A DNA stretch of 37,184 bases from Spirochaetaceae bacterium (GCA_016744925.1 JADGDJ010000019.1:1-37184), one strand, 5' to 3'. Positions 9,258 to 19,863 are shown, counted from the first letter of the stretch. Numbers and translations are program-made. The notes: generated by a model not told the origin, from the letters alone.

Positions 9258-9742
9258 TCGATAAATATCAGACTCTCCTCAATACGGCTAAAAGCCGTTA
9301 CAGCGAAACGAGAAAGTTCTTTAAGACTCTGAAAAAAATGAAATCACAAGAACTGGATCAGTTGTTTGAAAAGAATCATGTCCGTTACAGTGAGGAGATA
9401 AACTGCCTGGATTGCGCCAACTGCTGCCGGGGAACCGGTCCTCTCCTGAAAGACAGAGATATCAATCGACTGGCAAAGACTCTGCGAACGAAACCGAAGC
9501 GTTTCATAGACACTTACCTGCTTAGGGACGAAGAGGGAGATATGATTTTCAGAGAACTCCCCTGCCCTTTTATCGACAACAACAACTTCTGCATAGTTTA
9601 CGAAGACAGACCCGCAGCCTGCCGGGATTATCCTCACACAGACCGCCACAATATTAAAAAATACTTAAAGCCGACTTTGGAAAACTACCGCATATGTCCT
9701 ATCGTTTATTTAACGATTGAAGAGATAAAAAATACTATCTGA
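9254..9742 (+). CDS. YkgJ family cysteine cluster protein (CxxCxxCC zinc/iron-chelating domain)
   Basis: [42 protein letters not shown]. Confidence 0.87.
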   Translation: MIDKYQTLLNTAKSRYSETRKFFKTLKKMKSQELDQLFEKNHVRYSEEINCLDCANCCRGTGPLLKDRDINRLAKTLRTKPKRFIDTYLLRDEEGDMIFRELPCPFIDNNNFCIVYEDRPAACRDYPHTDRHNIKKYLKPTLENYRICPIVYLTIEEIKNTI

Positions 9743-9763
9743 TGAAACCTAAGACTGAGATCT

Positions 9764-11245
9764 TTACTCTTTGAGTTTGTCACTTTTTTCCGGCATGGGA
9801 TCAATCTGGTCATAATTGCCGAGTATACCCATATCCAGACCTTTTCGGCTGTAGATTCTGATTTCAAAATGAAGATGAGGTCCTGTGGATCGCCCCGCTT
9901 CACCTATATCACCTATTTTTTCATCCTGATCAATCTCATCTCCCACTTCCCAGCCTGTGGGTTTATCCATATGGGCATAAAAGGAACTCCATTTGAGCGC
10001 TGAGGGAAATCTATCGAGGATTTCATCGGTCATGACATGCTCAACTTCCACATTCCATCCATATACCGAATCGTAGTGTATGTCCCTGATAGTTCCATCG
10101 GTAATACTGACAATACTTCCGGGAAGCTCAGTTGATCTGACAATAGTATTTTCAGGTGTAATATCGATGATATTGCTGATATTGATAATATCCACGGCAT
10201 AATGCGGCCTGACCCCACCGGTACCGATTGGATTGAGACGACGCTCCATAAAATGACTGGAGATCATAAAGCTGTTTCCGTCATTATCGGTGCTGTCCAG
10301 TCGGACGGGGTAAACAAGATTTCTGAAGGGCATATTATATGAGATCAGCTTTTTTACATTATTGACATCTGTAGCGAGAAGAGTCTCTGCCTGGTCTTCA
10401 TTTTGAGGTAGACGGGATACCTGGTAGATAAGATCTCCATATGTCGCCGCCGCTTCAACTCTTATGGCAATAAACTCGTAAGCTTTCTTTCTCGAGTGAT
10501 ATTTAATGGGTAGCTCGTTGGCCATTCTGCGGATATTGGAGGCGGTATTCTGCCTGCTGAAGAAAAAAGCTTCTTTCTCCTGTGCAACAGAATCTTTCAA
10601 GAGAGTCAATTCACCCTGAACATCGTGAATGACTTCAGAAAGCTCTTTGACGGCTTCTTTGTTCTTATCAGTAGACGCTTCTATAGACTGATCGAGACTA
10701 TCTACTATATGGGAGATTCTTCTATAACCGAAACTATTAAAAATCAATGCCGTGAAAAATCCGCACATTAAAACTGCTGCCGCGATGAGAAGAGCCAGGT
10801 TATTGATCTGTCTCTTGGCAAAGTCTGAAGAAATAATCCCTTTTTTCAGATTGGAGATGGGAATATCCATCACACTTTTTTTATTCTCTGATCGCTCGCT
10901 GATTCTTGAATACGCATCAGCCAATTCGATATCAACTGTTCCCTTGTCGATCATAGAGCCGTTTTTCTCAGCTCCGGAAATCATCCACTTATGATTATTG
11001 GTAAATATCCAATTGCGGGAAGTGTGGTTCTGCTCTTCACTGGTAATTATATTTTCATGGAGAATAATCGTATTGAGATCTACCCGTGTAACGGAATAGA
11101 GATAGGAACAGCTGTGACCATTGACGAGAAGAGAATTTTCAGATTTCCCCGATGTAGATAGCCGTCCATCAAGAAGATGAATAATACGGTCAATGATTCT
11201 TTCCACCCTTGACCTGTTATCTTCCTGAATATTAACTGATGACAA
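9764..11245 (-). CDS. M23 family metallopeptidase (membrane-anchored, coiled coil)
   Basis: TM segment LALLIAAAVLMCGFFTALIF; coiled coil; SSFYAHMDKPTGWEVGDEIDQDEKIGDIGEAGRSTGPHLHFEI = LytM/M23. Confidence 0.88.
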   Translation of the reverse strand: MSSVNIQEDNRSRVERIIDRIIHLLDGRLSTSGKSENSLLVNGHSCSYLYSVTRVDLNTIILHENIITSEEQNHTSRNWIFTNNHKWMISGAEKNGSMIDKGTVDIELADAYSRISERSENKKSVMDIPISNLKKGIISSDFAKRQINNLALLIAAAVLMCGFFTALIFNSFGYRRISHIVDSLDQSIEASTDKNKEAVKELSEVIHDVQGELTLLKDSVAQEKEAFFFSRQNTASNIRRMANELPIKYHSRKKAYEFIAIRVEAAATYGDLIYQVSRLPQNEDQAETLLATDVNNVKKLISYNMPFRNLVYPVRLDSTDNDGNSFMISSHFMERRLNPIGTGGVRPHYAVDIINISNIIDITPENTIVRSTELPGSIVSITDGTIRDIHYDSVYGWNVEVEHVMTDEILDRFPSALKWSSFYAHMDKPTGWEVGDEIDQDEKIGDIGEAGRSTGPHLHFEIRIYSRKGLDMGILGNYDQIDPMPEKSDKLKE

Positions 11246-11340
11246 AACGAAACTCCAAATATTTGATATTGATTTACCATCTATGTTTATAATAAAGAGA
11301 ATGAATATTTTCTATAAGCAAAACCTTACAAAATGAAAAG

Positions 11341-12384
11341 TTATTCCATTTTTTTATAGACAGTAGCCAATAACTCTTCTGTTTCTTTCCAGCTGATACA
11401 TTCATCGGTGATAGAAACGCCGTAATTCATATCTTCCTTATTTTCACAAATTTTCTGATTTCCCTCAAAAAGATTACTCTCGAGCATAAATCCCTTTATG
11501 GATTTTCTTCCCCGGACTTTCTGATCGACTATATCGCGAAGCACCCGTTCCTGCCGCTCGAACTTTTTACCGGAATTGGCGTGGCTGCAGTCGACGATTA
11601 TAGCAGGAGAAAGATCCGATGCATGCATAATTCTCTCGGCTTCTTCGATAGACTCTTCATAATAATTGGGTCCTCTACGGCCACCTCTCAATATAAGATG
11701 ACTATCGCTATTTCCTGTAGAAGTAAAAATACAAGTCTTACCATCCTGGTCAATCCCTATAAAGCTGTGAGAAAAACGACTGGATTTCATCCCGTTTACA
11801 GCTGTCTGAATCGATCCGTCTGTGGCATTTTTAAATCCTACAGGCATAGAGAGTCCGCTTGTGATTTCACGATGAGTCTGAGATTCGGTAGTTCTCGCAC
11901 CAATGGCCGACCAGGCGATCATATCCGCCAGATACTGAGGAACAATAGGATCGAGCATTTCTGACCCTGCGGGCAATCCGATTCCATTGATTTTCAAGAG
12001 AAGGCTGCGCGCTTCCTGGAGCCCTTCACCTATTTTATATGTTCCATCGATCTTGGGATCTACAATCATTCCCCTCCATCCGATAGTCGTTCGGGGTTTC
12101 TCAAAATACACTCTCATTATAATATAGAGTTTGTCGGCATACTTTTTCCGCAGAAGATTGAGTTTCTCCGCATACTCCATAGCCGCTTCTGTATCGTGGA
12201 TTGAACAGGGGCCGACAATAGCCAATAACCTGTTATCTTTACCTGATAGAATATCTGATATTTCCTTACGACTGTGGTGGATCCGTTCTGTAAGATCCTC
12301 TGTCGTAGGGTACAGGGACTTCAATTGAAGTGGTGGTATTAATTTTTGAATATCTGATATATTAACATTGTTGAGTTTATCCAT
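11341..12384 (-). CDS. 3-deoxy-7-phosphoheptulonate (DAHP) synthase, class I AroF/G/H type
   Basis: LLAIVGPCSIHDTEAAMEYAEKL, IIMRVYFEKPRTTIGWRGMIVDP, GARTTESQTHREITSGLSMPVGFKNATDG, LRGGRRGPNYY, IVDCSHANSGK. Confidence 0.96.
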   Translation of the reverse strand: MDKLNNVNISDIQKLIPPLQLKSLYPTTEDLTERIHHSRKEISDILSGKDNRLLAIVGPCSIHDTEAAMEYAEKLNLLRKKYADKLYIIMRVYFEKPRTTIGWRGMIVDPKIDGTYKIGEGLQEARSLLLKINGIGLPAGSEMLDPIVPQYLADMIAWSAIGARTTESQTHREITSGLSMPVGFKNATDGSIQTAVNGMKSSRFSHSFIGIDQDGKTCIFTSTGNSDSHLILRGGRRGPNYYEESIEEAERIMHASDLSPAIIVDCSHANSGKKFERQERVLRDIVDQKVRGRKSIKGFMLESNLFEGNQKICENKEDMNYGVSITDECISWKETEELLATVYKKME

Positions 12385-12423
12385 TATTATTCCTCGAAAA
12401 ATATATATTATTAAACTGATACA

Positions 12424-13743
12424 ATGGAGTGCTTGAGTTTGACCATAGGTAAAACCGGATTTATACCAATTTTTTTTATTATTTTAATATTAATTTCAGC
12501 TTGTGCAACTGATAAGGATGTCATTTCTTATAAAAATACGAATCTCCCGATAGAAACAGACACAAGATCAATAGAAAATGATAAAAAACCAGAGCTTTCT
12601 ACAGATGAAATATTGGATTTACGAATTGAATCAATAATAAATGACATGTCCCTCGATGAAAAAATCGGTCAGCTTTTCATCATTTCCGTTCGCAACAGCT
12701 ACAACGGGAGCAGAATGCTTCATGCTGATAACTATATGAAAGAGATTATTGAAAAATATAAACCCGGTGGACTGATCCTCTTCTCAGTAAATTTTTCCGA
12801 TCCTATTCAGACAAGAGATCTCATCAGGGACACGCAGGCTCTGAGCAGAATTCCTATGTTCATGGCTGTTGACGAAGAAGGCGGTATCGTTGCCAGACTG
12901 GGAAATTCGGAGAGAATGTCCGTAACCAAACTCCCCCCCGCTGCTGTAATTGGACGGACTGGAAATACAGAATATGCCCGAATAGCAGCACGTGTTATAT
13001 CAGAAGAATTAAAAGCCTTTGGTTTCAATATGAATATGGCGCCAGTTGCCGATGTGAACACCAATAGTAAAAATCCCATTATCGGCAATAGAACATACTC
13101 CTCGACACCTTATGAGGCGGGAGTCATGGTTGCTGCGGTCACAGAGACAATGGCTGAAGAAAATATGATCTCTGTGTTAAAACACTTCCCGGGCCACGGT
13201 GACAGCAGTACCGATACCCACAAAGGTGATGTAATTCTAAATCACAATATTGAGAGATTGGAAAAAATTGAGTTTATCCCTTTCCGCATGGGTATTGAAG
13301 CTGGGGCAGATGTCGTCATGACAGCACACATAAAAGTTCCTGCTGTTACAGGAAGTGATATGCCGGCAACAATGTCTCCTGTTCTCTTACAGGACATTCT
13401 CAGGAAAAATCTGGGATTCGAAGGAATTATTATTACAGATGCTATGGATATGGGGGCTATTAAACAATATTGGTCCGCTGATGAAGCTGCAGTGAATGCC
13501 CTGAAAGCCGGTATAGATATCATACTCATACCAGCCAGCATATATGATGCCGTGAGAGGGATAAAAAGTGCTTTAAATTCCGGAGAGCTTTCTATGGAAA
13601 GAATAGATCAGTCTTTGAGAAGAATTTTAAAAGTAAAACTAAAACACGGCCTCTTTCTGGAAGGGATCTCCGGCGCTGAAAATATACTGTCAAAGATCGG
13701 TTCAAAGGAACACAGAGATCTTATCGACCAGATTCCACGGTAG
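12424..13743 (+). CDS. nagZ: Glycoside hydrolase family 3 beta-N-acetylhexosaminidase, probable lipoprotein
   Basis: Lipobox-like LISAC; PMFMAVDEEGGIVARLG, SVLKHFPGHGDSSTDTHKGDV, EGIIITDAMDMGAI. Confidence 0.88.
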   Translation: MECLSLTIGKTGFIPIFFIILILISACATDKDVISYKNTNLPIETDTRSIENDKKPELSTDEILDLRIESIINDMSLDEKIGQLFIISVRNSYNGSRMLHADNYMKEIIEKYKPGGLILFSVNFSDPIQTRDLIRDTQALSRIPMFMAVDEEGGIVARLGNSERMSVTKLPPAAVIGRTGNTEYARIAARVISEELKAFGFNMNMAPVADVNTNSKNPIIGNRTYSSTPYEAGVMVAAVTETMAEENMISVLKHFPGHGDSSTDTHKGDVILNHNIERLEKIEFIPFRMGIEAGADVVMTAHIKVPAVTGSDMPATMSPVLLQDILRKNLGFEGIIITDAMDMGAIKQYWSADEAAVNALKAGIDIILIPASIYDAVRGIKSALNSGELSMERIDQSLRRILKVKLKHGLFLEGISGAENILSKIGSKEHRDLIDQIPR

Positions 13744-13928
13744 AAAAATAGATGCTGAATCAGCTTTTAATTAAAATGAATTTTAAAAATACTATTGCAA
13801 AGAACAATTTTCCGTATTTTATATAGACATTTCCATCTTTTCTCAAAAATATATTCACTTTTTTAACCGTTTTTATTGGAAGTTAGAACTTTTTTAATTT
13901 TTTTACTTCATTTTTAGCCAATTATTGT

Positions 13929-13957
13929 TTGACTTACTATAAAGACCAAACTATAGT
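13929..13957 (+). promoter_or_regulatory. Sigma70-type promoter for ilvBN
   Basis: TTGACT - 17 nt - TATAGT, about 40 bp upstream of the ilvB ATG. Confidence 0.6.
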
Positions 13958-13997
13958 TACCAAATAATGCTAAAAAAGAATATTTCAGGAGGGAATC

Positions 13998-15713
13998 ATG
14001 AGTAAAAATGAAAAAACAGCTGCAGAAGTCATGATTGATATTATACACCAGCAGGGTGTGGACTATATCTTCGGACTACCGGGCGGAGCAGCCATCCCGA
14101 TGTTTGATGCTCTTGTCTCGTCTCCCATAGAGCTGGTTTTAACCAGACATGAACAGGGTGCAGCCCATATGGCCGACGGATATGCAAGAGCTTCAGGAAA
14201 ACCGGGAGTTGTCCTTGTAACCTCCGGCCCCGGTGCCACCAACACCATCACCGGGTTATTGACAGCACATATGGATTCCATTCCCATAGTCGTCATCTGC
14301 GGTCAGCAGACGACTGGAAACCTGGGACTGGATACATTTCAGGAAGCCGATATCTTAGGAATTACATTTCCTCTGGTCAAACATTCCTATCTTGTTAAAA
14401 ATCCTGAGGATCTACCGAGAATTACTAAGGAGGCTTTTTATATAGCCAGCACCGGTAGACCGGGACCGGTTATTATAGACCTTCCCAAAGATGTATCCAG
14501 TTCTATTATTGCGGCAGAAACTGATATTTCCTTTGAAATTCCAGGATATAAAGTCGACAGACCGATGGACAATGAAAATATAGCCAAAGCGGCAGCGATG
14601 ATTTCCAGATCTTCCGCACCGATATTGATGGTAGGTCACGGCGCCATGATTTCCGGAGCGGAAAAAGAGGTAGCCGAAATTGTTAAAAAGATGAATATCC
14701 CCGTAGTGAACACACTGCTCGGTAAAGGGGTATTCCCCGAAACTCATCCTTTAAACCTCGGAATGCCCGGCATGCACGGAACAGCTTATGCCAATAAAGC
14801 ATTGATCAGCAGTGATCTGATAATCTCTGTCGGTGCACGCTGGGATGACAGAATTGCAGGAAAACCGGATAACTTCTGTCCCGATGCTCTAAAAATACAT
14901 ATTGATATCGATCCCGCTGAAATCAATAAAAGTATCCAGGTAGACTGTGCTATTGTCGGTGATGCCAAAAAAGTGCTCGACACCATGTACAGCCTTCTAA
15001 AAAAAGGTGATACGGAAAACTGGGTAAAACAGATTTCACGTTGGAAAAGAGACTATCCGCTCAAATATAGAAAAGAGGGGAAACTCAAAGCACAGCATGT
15101 TATTGAAGAGATGAGCAAAATGGCCGGTGGCGATGCCATCTTTACAACAGATGTGGGACAACACCAGATGTGGGCGGCTCAGTTCTGCAAAACAGAAAAA
15201 CCCAATAGCTGGATCTCTTCGGGAGGTGCGGGAACTATGGGTTACGGTTTTCCTGCAGCCATAGGTGCTCAGTTGGCAAAACCGGATAGAACAGTCATTG
15301 CCGTAGTCGGTGATGGTGGATTCCAGATGACCCTCAGTGAACTTTCCACGGCATTTAATCTCAAACTGCCCATAAAGATTCTGTTGATAAACAACAATTA
15401 TCTGGGTATGGTTCGCCAGTGGCAGAGCATGTTTTACGACAATAGGCTTTCGGGAGTAGACCTCGTGGGAAATCCCGATTTTGTAAGACTCGCTTCCGCT
15501 TATGGTTGTAAGGGATTTCGTCTCAAGAGAAGTGCCGACGTGAAAAAAGTTCTCAGTGCTGCTTTAGAGTATAACGACGGGCCCTGCATCATCGACGCCG
15601 AGGTATCACAGCAGGATGATGTATTCCCTATGGTTCCCGCCGGAGCCACTTTGGACCATATGCTGCTTGAACCGCCTAAAGTGAAATTAGATAAACCGGA
15701 GGGAAGCACCTGA
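13998..15713 (+). CDS. ilvB: Acetolactate synthase large subunit
   Basis: IFGLPGGAAIPMFDAL, LTRHEQGAAHMADGYARASGKPGVVLVTSGPGATN, GDGGFQMTLSELSTA...LLINNNYLGMVRQWQ. Confidence 0.97.
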   Translation: MSKNEKTAAEVMIDIIHQQGVDYIFGLPGGAAIPMFDALVSSPIELVLTRHEQGAAHMADGYARASGKPGVVLVTSGPGATNTITGLLTAHMDSIPIVVICGQQTTGNLGLDTFQEADILGITFPLVKHSYLVKNPEDLPRITKEAFYIASTGRPGPVIIDLPKDVSSSIIAAETDISFEIPGYKVDRPMDNENIAKAAAMISRSSAPILMVGHGAMISGAEKEVAEIVKKMNIPVVNTLLGKGVFPETHPLNLGMPGMHGTAYANKALISSDLIISVGARWDDRIAGKPDNFCPDALKIHIDIDPAEINKSIQVDCAIVGDAKKVLDTMYSLLKKGDTENWVKQISRWKRDYPLKYRKEGKLKAQHVIEEMSKMAGGDAIFTTDVGQHQMWAAQFCKTEKPNSWISSGGAGTMGYGFPAAIGAQLAKPDRTVIAVVGDGGFQMTLSELSTAFNLKLPIKILLINNNYLGMVRQWQSMFYDNRLSGVDLVGNPDFVRLASAYGCKGFRLKRSADVKKVLSAALEYNDGPCIIDAEVSQQDDVFPMVPAGATLDHMLLEPPKVKLDKPEGST

Positions 15714-16210
15714 TGAAAAACGTACAACACACCATAAGCCTTTTGGTCTGTAACAGACCGGGAGCTCTCATAAGAATATCTTTGGTGTTTACCAGAAGAG
15801 CATTCAATATAGACAGCCTGGTAGTATCCGAATCGAAAGACCCCCGCTATTCTAGAATGAATATAGTAGCGACAGGAGACAGTAAAACCCTGAGCCTAAT
15901 GCTCAACCAGCTCAATAAACTGATCGATGTTGTCCATGCAAAAGATTATTCCAACAGCGATGTTATTCAGAAAGAGCTGGCATTGGTAAAAGTTAACTGC
16001 AACAACGGCAACAGAACGGAAATTCTACAGATCGCTTCAGCATTTAAGTGCCGAAATGTAGATATCAGCGACACGACCATGACTTTTCAGATCACCGGGA
16101 AATCATCAAAAATCGATGCCGTTCATAAAATGTTTCAGGCTTATGAAATTTTAGAAATAGTCCGGACAGGTAAGATTCTCATGGCTCGCGGAGACGAGGA
16201 AACCGCATAA
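15713..16210 (+). CDS. ilvN: Acetolactate synthase small (ACT-domain) subunit
   Basis: HTISLLVCNRPGALIRISLVFTRRAFNIDSLVV...SRMNIV; overlaps ilvB stop by 1 nt. Confidence 0.95.
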   Translation: MKNVQHTISLLVCNRPGALIRISLVFTRRAFNIDSLVVSESKDPRYSRMNIVATGDSKTLSLMLNQLNKLIDVVHAKDYSNSDVIQKELALVKVNCNNGNRTEILQIASAFKCRNVDISDTTMTFQITGKSSKIDAVHKMFQAYEILEIVRTGKILMARGDEETA

Positions 16211-16238
16211 AAATTCAATAAAGGATTATCCTATACAG

Positions 16239-16295
16239 CCGATAAGTAAATTGGAGATGAACTATGAAAAAGATTCTACTAATTTTACTTATCGG
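16239..16295 (+). repeat. 12-bp perfect inverted repeat flanking the RBS/start codon of the downstream gene
   Basis: CCGATAAGTAAA (16239-16250) / TTTACTTATCGG (16284-16295); loop holds ggag and ATG at 16264. Confidence 0.7.
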
Positions 16296-17307
16296 TTTAT
16301 TTATAACCACCCTGCCCGCATGGTCTGAAAACACTTCCGAAGAGATAATGGTCTTCAGCACTGTATTGTTTGGCAACGAAAGTGACATCCCTCTCAACAT
16401 TAATAGCGAAAACAATTGGATTGACCTGGCTGGAATCGATACAGCAACCATAAATTCCGTAGAAGAACCGGCTGGCGGAGTCGTGAGACGATGGAGAGTC
16501 AAAAGTTCTTATTCCGATACTCCCATAGCCGGTCAAAGCACCATCCAGATTAAACTGAGAACCGTCGGGGCTAAAACCCCTTTATTTACACTACCCTGGT
16601 CAGAGGGACAAAGTGGATGGAAAGAAAATTACAGCAACTGGTTTCAAACTGATTTCGAAGGTCATCTGCCATTACTGGGAGAACAGAGTGTTTCCAGTGT
16701 CAGACTCATTGCCCCTCCCGGATCATCAAGTCCCGGCATGATCTACAAAATAGAACTGGAAGCATGGGATGTCAAAGAAATTGAAGCAGAGGAAAATATA
16801 CAGTCCATCGTACAGCGCGCCTCCCTCAACGTCATTCCTGAAATAAAAGCAGTAAACCCCGAAGCATCTGAAAAAAGTAAAAGATTGGAAAGACGGGTGC
16901 CCGATGTGGATCAGGCCCTGAGCTTCGCACTCAATTTTATCAACAACAACCTCAGTGGAGATCTTCCATCGTTCTACAGCAGCCTGAATGACACTGTATA
17001 TTCACTGGAAAACGGTGATGGTGATTCCAAATTCCGCGTTCCACCTCCACAGAGCAACTATTCCGGGTTAAAACTTTCGGACTATACGGAAAATTATGAA
17101 ACTAAAATTTACGAGTACAGCGAATATATAGAGATGTTTCCCCAATGGACGGATCCCGAAAGGAACTGGAATCCCGACAGAACGTCTTACCTCTACCACG
17201 GCTCTGCTTTGAAAGAGGGTAAAAAAGCACTCTTTGAAAGTGAGCTTCTTGTGTTCCTCTGCAAAATGATTGATGGAGAATGGAAACTTATCGCGATTCC
17301 CCAATAA
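16264..17307 (+). CDS. Exported hypothetical protein
   Basis: Signal peptide MKKILLILLIGLFITTLPAWS; RBS ggag; no recognised domain. Confidence 0.75.
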   Translation: MKKILLILLIGLFITTLPAWSENTSEEIMVFSTVLFGNESDIPLNINSENNWIDLAGIDTATINSVEEPAGGVVRRWRVKSSYSDTPIAGQSTIQIKLRTVGAKTPLFTLPWSEGQSGWKENYSNWFQTDFEGHLPLLGEQSVSSVRLIAPPGSSSPGMIYKIELEAWDVKEIEAEENIQSIVQRASLNVIPEIKAVNPEASEKSKRLERRVPDVDQALSFALNFINNNLSGDLPSFYSSLNDTVYSLENGDGDSKFRVPPPQSNYSGLKLSDYTENYETKIYEYSEYIEMFPQWTDPERNWNPDRTSYLYHGSALKEGKKALFESELLVFLCKMIDGEWKLIAIPQ

Positions 17308-17312
17308 AGAAC

Positions 17313-17330
17313 CCCGGAGCAAGCTCCGGG
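17313..17330 (+). terminator. GC-rich hairpin downstream of the 16264 gene
   Basis: cccggagc-aa-gctccggg perfect palindromic stem 5 nt after the stop codon. Confidence 0.55.
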
Positions 17331-17360
17331 CGTACTGTATCCGGAGAGTTTGCAACAAAA

Positions 17361-17392
17361 CCGGAAGATTCTATGAATTACAGAACTTCCGG
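17361..17392. terminator. Second hairpin, possible bidirectional terminator between convergent genes
   Basis: ccggaag...cttccgg followed by tatatttt on +; preceded by aaaa, giving tttt on -. Confidence 0.55.
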
Positions 17393-17408
17393 TATATTTT
17401 ACATGGAT

Positions 17409-18281
17409 TCATGACTCAAATTGATCACTGAAAAAACCAATTTCCTCTCCGGGAGATTCAAGAGAAAACTTCCCCAGTTTTCCACCCCTCAAATCGAGCA
17501 GAAATAAGTTAATAGCCTTTTCGTAATCAATAGCACCACCGGAGATAAGGCATCCCCTTTTTTTCCCGATCAACTCTATAAGCTCTACCGTATCATCGGG
17601 TAGCTCATCAATCTTGTATCGCTCTTTAATCCGCTTCGGGTATTTGAGAACCATATACTCTAGACCTTTCATGGAAATTTCATCGAGAATCAGAATGGAA
17701 TCTTTGATGGAACCGAGCAGTGCCAGTTTAAATCCGATATCCTGATCTTCAAATTTGGGCCAGAGAATTCCGGGTGTATCATAAATCTGTAAACTATCCG
17801 AGACATTCAGGCGCTGCATATCCTTTGTCACACCGGGTTTATTTCCGACAATTGCTTTTTTTTTCCCCGCAAGGGCATTTATCACTGTGGACTTCCCCAC
17901 ATTGGGTATGCCGACAATCATAGCCCGTACAGGTCTTCTATCAATCCATTTGGCACCGACGCATAGGGTTTGGCACCCTCGGACAATGGCATTGAGGTTT
18001 TCTTTTGTCTTGGAAGAAACCTCTACAGGTAATCTATTGTCACCGAGAGATTTGAAATAAACCTTCCATTGTTCGGTCACCTGCTTATCGGCGAGATCCG
18101 ATTTATTCAATACGACGACTCGCGGTTTATCACCTGTCAGCTCATCGATTATGGGGTTACTGCTTGAAATGGGTACTCTGGCATCTAATATTTCTATGAT
18201 GACATCAACTTTTTTCAGATTTTCTTTTATCAGCTTCCTGGTCTTGTGCATATGACCGGGAAACCACTGTATGGGTTTCAC
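17409..18281 (-). CDS. rbgA: Ribosome biogenesis GTPase YlqF/RbgA
   Basis: QWFPGHMHKTRKLI, DARVPISSSNP, VLNKSDL, VGIPNVGKSTVINALAGKK circularly permuted GTPase. Confidence 0.93.
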   Translation of the reverse strand: MKPIQWFPGHMHKTRKLIKENLKKVDVIIEILDARVPISSSNPIIDELTGDKPRVVVLNKSDLADKQVTEQWKVYFKSLGDNRLPVEVSSKTKENLNAIVRGCQTLCVGAKWIDRRPVRAMIVGIPNVGKSTVINALAGKKKAIVGNKPGVTKDMQRLNVSDSLQIYDTPGILWPKFEDQDIGFKLALLGSIKDSILILDEISMKGLEYMVLKYPKRIKERYKIDELPDDTVELIELIGKKRGCLISGGAIDYEKAINLFLLDLRGGKLGKFSLESPGEEIGFFSDQFES

Positions 18282-18464
18282 TATGTCCTCACTTGAGAAG
18301 CGAACAGAATCAAATTTAAAAAACCTCTGTTATCGCACACTCTCTTCAGCGATTATATATAGTTTCTTCTCCCTATTGAATAGTGCCTGCGGGCTTTATT
18401 ACAAATTGAAAATTAGAAAAAAATGTACAATATTATTTAAAATATAGATATATTATTTATTGAG

Positions 18465-19424
18465 GTGGATCAATTGATTGAACAATTACTGGAAAAGCTG
18501 AAATCAGAGCAACACAACATATTCATTCAGACACATAATTTTCCCGATCCCGATGCGGTGGCTTCAGCCTTCGGACTCCAACAGCTGATGAAAATACATG
18601 GCATAAGCAGTAGAATAATATACGATGGGGTCATCCAGCGTATGGCGCTGATCAATATGATAAATGATTTTTCCATAGATATTTCGCCATCAGATTCCTT
18701 AACAATGTGTGAAGAAGATAAAATCATTCTTGTAGACGGCTGTAAGCGCAACAAAAATGTAACCGACCTGCCGGGAGAAGAGATTGCCGTCATAGACCAC
18801 CACGTGGGAAACGATCCTGAAGATATCGAGTTTGTCGATATAAGACCCGATGCGGGATCCTGCTCCTCAATAATAAGTTCTTATTATAAAATACTGGGTG
18901 ATAAGATTCCTGCAGATACTGCGACAGTTCTTCTCACGGGATTATTCAGAGATACAGACTGTATGACACGGGGTGTCAATACCATAGATGTCGATGCTTA
19001 CGGTGAGTTATTCAAAAGTGCCGATAATTTTAAAGTCAGTTCCATTGTAATAAATAATATTTCCATAAGCGACCTCGACTATTACAGTACTGTTATCAAA
19101 AATCTGAAAATCGAAGGCGATATCGCTTTTTGTTATATACAGGAAGAGTGCAATCAAAATCTTCTCGGAATTCTGGGAGATTTTATCCTGTCCCTGGAAG
19201 AGATCAGATTCACAGCTCTCTTTGCTGACAACAAGCATGTTATAAATATTTCTTTCAGAAACGAGTCACCGGAAATTAATGCCGCATCAGTGATGAAGGA
19301 AATTGTTGCGGGAATTGGCTCCGGAGGCGGTCATATTCAAATGGCAGGCGGTGTCATAGATAAAAAGGAAAACTTCGATTCACAGGCAATGTTTGATCAA
19401 ATTGTAGAAATAATCAGGAGATAA
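18465..19424 (+). CDS. DHH family phosphoesterase (nanoRNase/pAp-phosphatase-like)
   Basis: THNFPDPDAVASAFGLQ, ILVDG, VIDHHVGND, GLFRDTDCM, GSGGGHIQMAGG. Start GTG 18465 or TTG 18474. Confidence 0.88.
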   Translation: MDQLIEQLLEKLKSEQHNIFIQTHNFPDPDAVASAFGLQQLMKIHGISSRIIYDGVIQRMALINMINDFSIDISPSDSLTMCEEDKIILVDGCKRNKNVTDLPGEEIAVIDHHVGNDPEDIEFVDIRPDAGSCSSIISSYYKILGDKIPADTATVLLTGLFRDTDCMTRGVNTIDVDAYGELFKSADNFKVSSIVINNISISDLDYYSTVIKNLKIEGDIAFCYIQEECNQNLLGILGDFILSLEEIRFTALFADNKHVINISFRNESPEINAASVMKEIVAGIGSGGGHIQMAGGVIDKKENFDSQAMFDQIVEIIRR

Positions 19425-19486
19425 TTTGATTTTATAAATCTAAAGTTTAAAATTATTGTAAGTAGCAGAAAAATAATGGAGATTAA

Positions 19487-19852
19487 ATGTCACATATACT
19501 GGTAATCGATGACGATGTTCATATAAGAGAACTTATAAATATAATGCTGGAGAGCGAGGGTCACACTGTATCCCTGGCCGAAGATGGAATGATCGGTCTG
19601 AAAATGCTCGATGAAAACAACTTCGATCTCATCATCACAGATATCATTATGCCCAATCAGGAGGGAATTGAAACCATTGTAAAGATAAAATCAAAAAATC
19701 CTGAAATCAAAATACTGGCCATATCGGGAGGGGGTCGCATAGGTTCGACCAACTACCTTACTCTCGCTGAGAATTTTGGGGTTGACCGAACACTCTCCAA
19801 ACCCTTCTATCACAAAGATTTTATCCAATGCATTAAAGAATTACTGAATTAG
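19487..19852 (+). CDS. Single-domain response regulator receiver
   Basis: ILVIDDDVHIRELI, LIITDIIMPNQEGIE, SKPF. Confidence 0.92.
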   Translation: MSHILVIDDDVHIRELINIMLESEGHTVSLAEDGMIGLKMLDENNFDLIITDIIMPNQEGIETIVKIKSKNPEIKILAISGGGRIGSTNYLTLAENFGVDRTLSKPFYHKDFIQCIKELLN

Positions 19853-19863
19853 AGGATTTCCAT

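Noticed and set aside
13800-13928. Very AT/T-rich tract upstream of ilvB, considered as a structured leader or T-box
   Set aside because: It lies upstream of a good TTGACT-17-TATAGT promoter, so it is probably not transcribed with ilvB; no T-box sequence was seen.
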